Shown here: in pieces, positions 1-5,698 of the stretch
Numbering within the stretch: the stretch's first letter is position 1
Layout: each line of letters starts with the position of its first letter
Source: Veillonella sp. VA139
GTDB lineage: Bacteria; Bacillota; Negativicutes; Veillonellales; Veillonellaceae
Assembly (NCBI RefSeq): GCF_003992005.1
Contig: NZ_RQVL01000003.1
Span: forward strand, 1 to 64,000
DNA length: 64,000 nucleotides
Direction of reading: 5' to 3'
Notes under the pieces: model-generated
Told to the model about the DNA's origin: nothing
Seen by the model: only the letters and a program-made list of their open reading frames with translations
Databases searched by the model: none
Made by a program: the position numbers and the translations under genes

Positions 1-1
1 T

Positions 2-82
2 ATTGAAGAAGGTTTACGTTTCGCGATCCGCGAAGGTGGCCATACAGTAGGCGCTGGTGTTGTTACAGCTATCGAAGCATAA
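2..82 (+). CDS. tuf: Elongation factor Tu, C-terminal end (partial)
   Basis: The first 26 codons in frame 2 end in GVVTAIEA and a TAA stop, which is the typical C-terminus of EF-Tu, the GTPase that delivers aminoacyl-tRNA to the ribosome. The residues GLRFAIREGGHTVGAGVV match the last beta-strand of EF-Tu domain 3. The gene starts outside the window. A strong intrinsic terminator follows within 30 bases, so tuf ends its transcription unit here. Confidence 0.95.
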   Translation: MEEGLRFAIREGGHTVGAGVVTAIEA

Positions 83-108
83 TCTAACAGAATCGTAGAT
101 TCTAAATA

Positions 109-136
109 CGAAAAGCGACCGCAAGGTCGCTTTTCG
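109..136 (+). terminator. Intrinsic terminator of tuf
   Basis: The inverted repeat CGAAAAGCGACC / GGTCGCTTTTCG is separated by a GCAA tetraloop. The T-run lies inside the 3' arm. It sits 27 bases after the tuf stop. Confidence 0.85.
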
Positions 137-553
137 TGTTCTAATTAGGGTTATAGGACAAAATGAGTTGGTAAAAAATTTCTATACTCTTTGTAATTAG
201 TCTTCCAACATAGGTATCCCTATGAATATATAGGTATTTGTACTTACAATCCTATATCTTTCATAATGGAGTTTGTTGTTAAACATGATATGATAGATGT
301 ATAGAATCTTAGATGATTATAAGAATTTATGATGTATGGGTGCATAAATTTTGTTGTCATAGGCATAGTATAAGTGCGTATTGTATAGTATAATCAAAAT
401 ATATAAATTGATAATTTTTATCATATATAATGTAAGACATATCGTATATAATGATAGTAGTAAGAATAGTGCTAATATTACGATTACAACTATTAGTAAT
501 AGGAGTGTAAATGATATCTATTCCTTGAAATATAAAATGATAAGGAGGTTTTC
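137..553. other. AT-rich intergenic region
   Basis: There is no credible gene here. The stretch is very AT-rich with many TATA-like strings, for example TAGTATAAT near 386-394, which could serve as a -10 for the downstream methyltransferase. A 25-base motif at 147-171 recurs in inverted orientation at 22107-22131 and 24576-24601. Confidence 0.6.
147..171 (+). repeat. Interspersed 25-bp extragenic motif, copy 1
   Basis: The core AGGGTTATAGGACAAAATGA is followed by GTTGG. Its reverse complement appears downstream of both metal ATPase genes (22107-22131 and 24576-24601). All three copies lie just beyond a terminator hairpin. Function unknown. Confidence 0.6.
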
Positions 554-1366
554 ATGAGTACAATCACAACGATGCCTGTTTCTATGGAAGGCTGGCAAGA
601 GGAACAACAATCTTGGAATCAAACGTCTAAGTTCTTCGTCAATATGCACAAGCGCGAGGATCGGGTGGCACAAGTGGTGGGTTTTGTAGGACGATTACAA
701 GAACTAGGTATCCATCCAGCAGAAGGAGAAACAGCTCTTGATGTAGGCTGTGGTACTGGTGACTATGCGATGGGACTTGCTCGTAATGGGGTGAAAGTAA
801 CGGGTGTGGATCTTTCTACTGGCATGTTAGAAGGGGGCAAGGTCATTAGCGAACAAGAAGGACTTTCACTAGATTTATGGTTGGGACCATGGTCCGAAGA
901 GGCACGACAAGCACTAGGGTGGGATAAACAATTCGACTTGGTGTACAGCATTTTCTGTCCGATTATGTCGGATACAGCTAATTTACAAGTATTACATCGG
1001 GCGAGTCGCAAGCATTGTTTATGTATCATGTTCGCCGATCGGAAAGATGAATATTTAGATGCCATTTACTCCGAACGATACGGTGTAAGTGGTAGCCCAT
1101 GGGAATCCATGTTGCAAGATTGCTTGGGTACAGTCAACGAAATTGGAAAGAATGTCAACATTACCTACAAAACGGTGGAAGAAGTGGAAACCTTGACTGT
1201 TGATGAGGCAGTGGATTATTTCTGCTTGCGCGTGCATCGTAAAGTGGGCGGTGACTTGGAGATAATCAAAGAAGAAATTCGTGAGTTCTTATCTGCGAAA
1301 GCTATAGATGGTAAATTAGAAAACCACACAACGGATACCATTGCGTGGATTTCGTGGCAAGTCTAA
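554..1366 (+). CDS. Class I SAM-dependent methyltransferase
   Basis: This is a 270-residue cytosolic methyltransferase of unknown substrate. The Rossmann motif I LDVGCGTGDY lies at about residues 62-71, and the acidic residue of GVDLS at about 86 should bind the adenosine of SAM. Length and layout fit the Methyltransf_11/25 type small-molecule methylases. The start is supported by AAGGAGG seven bases upstream of the ATG. It stands alone between tuf and a DUF2922 cassette, with two terminator hairpins beyond its stop, so it is probably monocistronic. Nothing nearby identifies the substrate. Confidence 0.85.
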   Translation: MSTITTMPVSMEGWQEEQQSWNQTSKFFVNMHKREDRVAQVVGFVGRLQELGIHPAEGETALDVGCGTGDYAMGLARNGVKVTGVDLSTGMLEGGKVISEQEGLSLDLWLGPWSEEARQALGWDKQFDLVYSIFCPIMSDTANLQVLHRASRKHCLCIMFADRKDEYLDAIYSERYGVSGSPWESMLQDCLGTVNEIGKNVNITYKTVEEVETLTVDEAVDYFCLRVHRKVGGDLEIIKEEIREFLSAKAIDGKLENHTTDTIAWISWQV

Positions 1367-1527
1367 TCTTCTGCATGTGTAAGATACAGACTGTATTGGC
1401 GGATAATAGTATGCACATAACCTATAGGGGTATACGTACTTTATTAGTGTAAACATAGTGTATCAGTACATGCTAGCTGTATCAGTATTGCAGGATACAT
1501 AAGCATACACCGTCTATATAACAATAC

Positions 1528-1571
1528 AAGCCTGTAAACACTTGGGCATATAACTCTGTCTTTACAGGCTT
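1528..1571 (+). terminator. Stem-loop, probable terminator
   Basis: The arms AAGCCTGTAAA and TTTACAGGCTT are perfect 11-bp complements around a 22-base loop. It lies downstream of the methyltransferase gene. Confidence 0.6.
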
Positions 1572-1596
1572 TATAATAAAAGTTACATATAAGGTA

Positions 1597-1637
1597 AAAG
1601 CCACCTGACTCGTATGGGGCCGAGTAGGTGGCTTTTT
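1597..1637 (+). terminator. Intrinsic terminator
   Basis: AAAGCCACCTGACTCG pairs with CGAGTAGGTGGCTTT with one internal mismatch, followed by a T-run. The methyltransferase-to-DUF2922 gap (1367-1967) otherwise holds no gene. Confidence 0.75.
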
Positions 1638-1967
1638 GTGATAACTATTGGTGTGTATGGGAAGTCACCGTTATCACATATGTAAGTAGTTTGAAAGGCT
1701 GGAACGTATGAGATTTCATAGTTCCTGTCGAGTATCACATCGACAAATATAGTATAGCAATACGATAGGACTAAGTAAAATACGGATAATATGGAAATTG
1801 TTATAGCATACAGCTATATCATAAACATAAGGAGAAGGTAGCTTGCCTATGACGCAGACTTCAGTGGCGGAGAAGAGAATGATAAAAATGTTTGTATTTG
1901 GTTGACAAGGTCTCTTTTTTTGAATGTATCTAAGTGTAAGGACTTGGTACTAAGAAAGGAGAACAAT

Positions 1968-2201
1968 ATGGAAATGAGTACAGTCATGAAAAAAGAATTA
2001 CATTTAGTCTTTACGGACACATCTAAGGAAGAAGTGAGCATCGTAGTAGGATTCCCAAAAGAAGGTGTGACCAAATCTGAAATTGATGCAGTAGGTCAGC
2101 TTATGGTGGAAAAAGATGTGCTTCGTGGTCGCAAAGATCAACGCTTGACTAGCTTTCAACGTGGTACATTAGTAACCACAGAATCTACAGTGGTAGCATA
2201 A
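1968..2201 (+). CDS. DUF2922-like small protein
   Basis: This 77-residue protein matches my recollection of the DUF2922 family, with a KKELHLVF opening, a central valine-rich strand and a VTKSEIDAV helix. The function of the family is unknown. The start chosen is the ATG at 1968 with AAAGGAG upstream; an in-frame extension to 1902 has no ribosome site and would overlap a TTGACA promoter-like string. It is followed after 14 bases by a DUF1659-like gene. These two families commonly occur side by side in Firmicutes and can lie near sigma-like factors, as here. Confidence 0.7.
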   Translation: MEMSTVMKKELHLVFTDTSKEEVSIVVGFPKEGVTKSEIDAVGQLMVEKDVLRGRKDQRLTSFQRGTLVTTESTVVA

Positions 2202-2215
2202 GGAGGGAGTACAGT

Positions 2216-2419
2216 ATGACAACAGCAATGGTGACTAAATTACAATTACAATTTAAAAAAGGTGAAGGTGCGCACAATGTGAAAGTAGCAAACTTTGCCT
2301 ATGTGAACGAAGCAGCGTCTAATGAAGACATCAAAGCCGTAGGTGATGCATTAGGTAAATTATATGCATACCCATTGGTGGGAGTTGTTCGTAATAACGC
2401 GATCACTTTGGCCGCCTAG
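2216..2419 (+). CDS. DUF1659-like small protein
   Basis: The 67-residue product resembles the DUF1659 family, with TKLQLQFKKGEG followed by an alternating strand and a DIKAVGDALGKL helix. The role is unknown. An AAGGAGGGAG ribosome site precedes the ATG, and the gene is 14 bases downstream of the DUF2922-like gene, so the two are probably co-transcribed and translated at similar levels. A tiny ORF begins one base after its stop. Confidence 0.7.
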   Translation: MTTAMVTKLQLQFKKGEGAHNVKVANFAYVNEAASNEDIKAVGDALGKLYAYPLVGVVRNNAITLAA

Positions 2420-2420
2420 T

Positions 2421-2492
2421 ATGGACAAGCTTGAAAAAGTAGTTAAAATTATTAGAATTGCCTTATGGGTGTATAAGTGGTTGAAACGATAA
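2421..2492 (+). CDS. Candidate 23-residue cationic peptide
   Basis: An ATG one base after the DUF1659 stop opens a 23-codon frame starting MDKLEKVVKIIRIAL and ending KWLKR. It is amphipathic and basic. No separate ribosome site is visible, so translation would need coupling to the upstream gene. In other Firmicutes the third gene of this cassette is a small YvrJ-type membrane peptide. This one is shorter and not recognisably YvrJ, so the call rests on position and composition only. Confidence 0.35.
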   Translation: MDKLEKVVKIIRIALWVYKWLKR

Positions 2493-2583
2493 GGTAGGAT
2501 AGAACCTTTAGACAGAGGTGCCACGCATACCCTAGAGGTATATGTAAACATTAGTATATAGGAACTTAGTGCCAAGGATTACC

Positions 2584-2618
2584 GTAGCCATCTTGCTAAG
2601 TAGTAGCAAGGTGGCTAT
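2584..2618 (+). terminator. Stem-loop terminator after DUF cassette
   Basis: The arms GTAGCCATCTTGCTA and TAGCAAGGTGGCTAT pair over 15 positions around AGTAG. The downstream T content is modest. Confidence 0.65.
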
Positions 2619-2681
2619 TGTTATGTCTATATACCTGAAAGTAGGGAATTTGTTGAGCTAACATTATATAAAAGAAACGGT

Positions 2682-2716
2682 AAAACCTGAATCCCTCTTG
2701 GAGAGATTCAGGTTTT
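2682..2716. terminator. Bidirectional terminator
   Basis: AAAACCTGAATC and GATTCAGGTTTT are perfect 12-bp arms with A and T runs at the ends. It lies between the convergent DUF cassette (+) and sigma-like gene (-) and can serve both. Confidence 0.8.
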
Positions 2717-2736
2717 GTGATAAGCCCTACCATCAA

Positions 2737-3366
2737 TTAATAGTTAGAATATTCTAATTTTTGTTGTACTAAAGCAATAGCCTTTTTATACTTTTTGTGC
2801 ATGCCTTGGCGGCTCATTCCATATGATTCAGCCATATCACTAATGGATTTACCTTGAAATAAAATTTGTTCTAGTAATTTTGCGTGGCTTGTATTGATAC
2901 GTGAAAGTGCCTCTTTCAACGCTACTATTTGTAGGTTGGCGAGGGCGGTCTCTTCTGTATCATCCTCTGAGGGAATGTGGATGATAGGATTTGTATCATC
3001 ATTATCTTCGTGTAGCAAAGACTCGTGATTCCATTGTTGAAGGCTACTGCGGAAAAGGTTCATTTCCCTGTAATGGATACGAGATTTTACAAAACCTGCA
3101 AATGGGACTTTGCCGTTCAAATCATAGGTTTGGATAGCTGTTAAGAATGTTTCCCATAATGTAGCCTCTAAATCATGTTCTAGGCTGCGGAGTTGACGTA
3201 CATGAGAGTACCGTGTGATAAGTGGTACATAGCGATGACATAAAATGACAGTAGCAGATGTATGACCTGCTTGGGCTAAGGCGACTAGCTCTTCATCGGT
3301 ATAAGAATCTTCTCCGAAATCGGGGCGTGCCGCTTGAAGACATTTGGTAATATACGATGTTGCCAT
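2737..3366 (-). CDS. Sigma-70-like (ECF/SigO-type) transcription factor
   Basis: This is a 209-residue protein with the architecture of a small sigma factor. An N-terminal region-2-like segment (about 25-105) includes an ELVALAQAG helix and an FAGFVKSRIHY stretch. A C-terminal helix-turn-helix (about 150-205) contains ISDMAESYGMSRQGMHKKYKKA. The start at 3366 has AAGGAGG seven bases upstream; a 27-codon extension to 3447 lacks one. Its convergent neighbours are DUF2922/DUF1659 genes, an association also seen around SigO/RsoA-type loci. Target promoters are unknown. It borders the accessory island. Confidence 0.65.
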   Translation of the reverse strand: MATSYITKCLQAARPDFGEDSYTDEELVALAQAGHTSATVILCHRYVPLITRYSHVRQLRSLEHDLEATLWETFLTAIQTYDLNGKVPFAGFVKSRIHYREMNLFRSSLQQWNHESLLHEDNDDTNPIIHIPSEDDTEETALANLQIVALKEALSRINTSHAKLLEQILFQGKSISDMAESYGMSRQGMHKKYKKAIALVQQKLEYSNY

Positions 3367-3681
3367 AGTATCTCCTCCTTTTAGGAAAGAACTTATCACT
3401 ATAATACTAGTTGATGTGTCATCCAGTTCATTAGTTTTGGCAAACACCTCCTAGCTCTTGTTAATTAGAATGGGAAATAGATTATGGTGCAAGCGCTTGT
3501 ACTGTTGATTAGAATTATAAAACAAGAAATGAGAAAAGTCATCAATAAAATAATCAAAATTGCTCATAAATATCAAATTGGCATATAGAATTTGAAAAAT
3601 ATAATGCATATGCTAGTTATTTCTAATGGTATATAAGCGGATTATAAAAGTCGATATAATTAAAGGTTACTCACTTGTGAT
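3367..3681. other. Intergenic region bordering the accessory island
   Basis: No gene is visible. It should hold the promoter of the leftward sigma-like gene. The first unit of the palindromic repeat family begins at 3682. Confidence 0.5.
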
Positions 3682-4094
3682 GCTATGCAGCCTGTGGCGG
3701 TCGAATATCCTAATACTGGCAAAATAAGCCCGTAACACACCCCTTCACAAGCTATACAGTGGTTATGCTTGCTCAGGGGTATGTTACGGGCTTTTGTGTT
3801 TGTACGGGTAGTCAGTAAGCGAGCGCCACAAAGGCTGCTACGCCTAAATGCGTTCCTCAGCGGGATTGAGGGGTATGTTACGGGCTTTTGTGTTTGTGCG
3901 GGTAGTCAGTAAGCGACCGCCACGAAGGCTGCTACGCCTAACTGCGTTCCTAGGGAATTGAAGAGCGTGGCACATCCCTCCGCAAATTTACGTTACACTG
4001 AGATTTGCTTCGGGATATGCCACGCTCTTCTTGTGTTTGTGTGATTTAGTCAGTAAGACCGCCACAAAGGCTGTTACGCCTAACTGCGTTCCTC
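3682..4094. repeat. Nested palindromic repeat cluster A
   Basis: A left arm (GCTATGCAGCCTGTGGCGGT at 3682-3701) precedes a long hairpin at 3726-3793, whose arms begin AAGCCCGTAACA and end TGTTACGGGCTT. Right arms containing CGCCACAAAGGCTGCTACGC occur at about 3824-3860, 3918-3951 and 4060-4094. A half hairpin lies at 3867-3886. A second full hairpin at 3960-4030 has arms GAAGAGCGTGGCACATCCC and GGGATATGCCACGCTCTTC. Left and right outer arms are imperfect inverted repeats of each other. Confidence 0.85.
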
Positions 4095-4243
4095 GGTGGG
4101 GGGGATTGTTGTAGGTGTACCATACTTATAAGGAATCTTTGGGTTGGATTTTACTTCTCTTAATATATGGCTAGAATCTGATTAGAATATGATCAAAATA
4201 TAAGAAATAGTTTCAATTAACTTCTATGGTTTGTCTAGTTTTG

Positions 4244-4252
4244 TGCTATAAT
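4244..4252 (+). promoter_or_regulatory. Extended -10 promoter of peptide locus 1
   Basis: TGCTATAAT is a perfect extended -10 element. It is conserved at the same distance from the peptide ORF in all three loci (also 5009-5017 and 11121-11130). No good -35 is seen. The start of transcription is expected near 4259. Confidence 0.7.
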
Positions 4253-4287
4253 GAAATTAAGAGTCATCAACGTGTTGTTGGGCTCAT

Positions 4288-4308
4288 CTCTTCCTACTTT
4301 GGGAGGAG
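4288..4308 (+). promoter_or_regulatory. Hairpin hiding the ribosome binding site, locus 1
   Basis: CTCTTCCT (4288-4295) can pair along its full eight bases, with G-U allowed, with GGGAGGAG (4301-4308) across the loop ACTTT. This buries the very strong ribosome binding site of the peptide ORF. The same hairpin is present in locus 2 (5053-5073), and in locus 3 (11168-11188) it survives with extra G-U pairs. Confidence 0.65.
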
Positions 4309-4317
4309 GTGGTTTCT

Positions 4318-4395
4318 ATGAAGTTTTGGAAAAAGTTACTTTTAGTAGTAAAATTTTTGAAATTAATTATAGATATTTGTCGTTTCTTTAACTAG
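4318..4395 (+). CDS. 25-residue hydrophobic cationic peptide, candidate type I toxin, locus 1
   Basis: The peptide begins MKFWKKLLLVVKFLKLII and ends in CRFFN. It has a basic N-terminal cluster and a leucine/valine core long enough to insert in a membrane. An unusually strong GGAGGAGGTGG lies six bases before the ATG but is locked in a hairpin. The transcript's first bases (AGAGTCATCAACGTG) and last bases can pair, and a second promoter faces it from the 3' side. This arrangement resembles Fst/par-type and other type I toxin-antitoxin loci, though the peptide itself is not one I recognise. Two further copies lie at 5082 and 11197. Toxicity is inferred, not shown. Confidence 0.55.
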   Translation: MKFWKKLLLVVKFLKLIIDICRFFN

Positions 4396-4396
4396 A

Positions 4397-4520
4397 AATG
4401 ATAAAGCCTAACGTAAAAAATAAGTGTTCGTAGCACTTATACACGTTAGGCATCATCATATTTCGTAATATTTGAGATGAGCCTAACGCCACTGACACGT
4501 TGATGGCTCTTCTTGTTTAC
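4397..4520 (-). ncRNA. Candidate antisense RNA, locus 1
   Basis: On the minus strand an extended -10, TGCTACAAT (complement of 4527-4535), predicts a start near 4520. The RNA would end at the central hairpin 4406-4451 (arms GCCTAACGT / ACGTTAGGC), followed on this strand by a U-rich tail. It overlaps the 3' untranslated part of the peptide mRNA and carries the same 5' sequence as that mRNA. This fits an antitoxin RNA but is a prediction from sequence only. Confidence 0.45.
4406..4451. terminator. Central hairpin of peptide locus 1
   Basis: Outer arms GCCTAACGT (4406-4414) and ACGTTAGGC (4443-4451) enclose an inner stem TAAGTG / CACTTA. The minus-strand flank is richer in T, so it should terminate the opposing RNA better than the peptide mRNA. 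In locus 2 the inner stem changes to TAAGGT / ACCTTA, a compensatory change that keeps pairing. Confidence 0.6.
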
Positions 4521-4596
4521 GTCTATATTGTAGCATATGTTAAGAAAAAATACTACTTTTTAGTTTGTGTAGCCAGTGAATCGTCACTTGTTAGTC

Positions 4597-4874
4597 TATG
4601 CAGTCTGTGGCGGTCCTAACTGAATATAGCAAAGGGAAGAGCGTGGCACATCCCTCCGCAAATTTACGTTACACTGAGATTTGCTTCGGGATATGCCACG
4701 CTCTTCTTGCGTTTGTTTGATTTAGTCAGTAAGATCGCCACAAAGGCTGCTACGCTTCACTGCGTTCCTCAGCGGGATGTTGTTTGTTCGGGGGCGTACC
4801 GTGCTCTTCTTGTGTTTGTGCGTGTAGTTATTAAGCGACCGCCACAAGGCTACTACGCCTAACGGCGTTCCTCA
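4597..4874. repeat. Nested palindromic repeat cluster B
   Basis: A left arm (4597-4616) precedes a full GAAGAGCGTGGCACATCCC-type hairpin at 4636-4706. Right arms follow at 4735-4771 and 4837-4874. Between these is only the 3' half of a different hairpin (about 4780-4806, ending CGTACCGTGCTCTTC), as if an element had been lost by recombination. Confidence 0.8.
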
Positions 4875-5008
4875 GGTGGGTGTATTGTAGGTGCACGATA
4901 CTTATATGGAATCTTTGGGTTGGATTTTACTTCTCTTAATATATGGATAAAATATGATCAGAATATAAGAACTAGTTTCAATTTACTTCTGCGGTTTGTC
5001 TAGTTTTT

Positions 5009-5017
5009 TGCTATAAT
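5009..5017 (+). promoter_or_regulatory. Extended -10 promoter of peptide locus 2
   Basis: TGCTATAAT, identical to locus 1 and at the same distance from the ORF. Confidence 0.65.
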
Positions 5018-5081
5018 GAAGTTAAGAGTCATCAACGTGTTGTTGGGCTTATCTCTTCCTACTTTGGGAGGAGGTGGTACT

Positions 5082-5159
5082 ATGAAAAAGTTTAGAAAAA
5101 TCAATGTATTGATTTTACTTCTTAAATTAATAGTACAGCTCATTGAGTTGTTTAAATAA
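5082..5159 (+). CDS. 25-residue hydrophobic cationic peptide, candidate type I toxin, locus 2
   Basis: It begins MKKFRKINVLILLLKLIV and ends LIELFK. It has the same length, basic start and hydrophobic core as locus 1, but few identical residues, while the flanking RNA elements (5' end, buried ribosome site, central hairpin, 3' end, opposing promoter) are almost unchanged. This means the RNA architecture is conserved while the peptide keeps only its physical character. A minus-strand frame across the locus (5000-5257) is considered a shadow. Function is inferred from architecture. Confidence 0.55.
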   Translation: MKKFRKINVLILLLKLIVQLIELFK

Positions 5160-5279
5160 CCAATGAAAAAGCCCAACGGATAAGGTCTTGTACACCTTAA
5201 CACGTTAGGCTTATCCATTTCTAGAATCTTTAGAGATGAGCCTAACGCCACTGACACGTTGATGGCTCTTCTTGTTTAC
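5160..5279 (-). ncRNA. Candidate antisense RNA, locus 2
   Basis: The minus-strand TGCTACAAT (complement of 5286-5294) predicts a start near 5279. The central hairpin 5169-5211 is followed on the minus strand by GGGCTTTTTCATT, the best terminator tail of the three loci. Confidence 0.45.
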
Positions 5280-5305
5280 GTTTATATTGTAGCATATGTT
5301 AAGAA

Positions 5306-5698
5306 AAAATACTACTATAGATCTACTCATAGCCTAGCACAGTTTGCGAAGAAATATTAGTGCTTTTACTGTGATGGGGATGCTGTAAATTTTGGCTACA
5401 GTATCCATGATTATCTTTCTTGTGAAATCAGTATACTTCGTTTAGTGTGCTATAATAAAGATAATGATAGAAAGATATCTTTACTTAATTGTATAACGAA
5501 ATTGGACATTGATTAAAATAAAAAAGCAGATGTTTTTGCTTAATTATGTAATGAAAATGAACGCTCGATACAATAAAAATCTAGATATTTGTATAGTGCT
5601 ATATATGACAGTGTTATATACAATCACAGATACATGTTCAGTTCTGGTAACTACTGGTAATACAAATATATTACATGCACTACGGTAAAGGGAATGCG
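5306..5698. other. Upstream region of the restriction-modification genes
   Basis: No gene is visible. An extended -10, TGCTATAAT, at 5448-5456 is the likely promoter and would give a leader of about 240 bases before the methyltransferase start. This leader is AT-rich, with a GAAAGATATCTTT palindrome near 5470. No control-protein gene is seen. Confidence 0.5.

Noticed and set aside
4244-4535. Peptide loci as MITEs with inverted ends
   Set aside because: The inverted ends are transcript ends just inside two conserved promoters, the central stem shows compensatory change, and no target duplications are visible. Not fully excluded.
3682-4874. CRISPR array
   Set aside because: The repeats are long nested palindromes with variable arms and irregular spacing, there are no uniform short spacers, and no cas genes are present.
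5000-5257. Minus-strand frame of 85 codons across peptide locus 2
   Set aside because: It covers both structured ends and the peptide ORF in antisense, has no ribosome site, and is not kept in loci 1 and 3.
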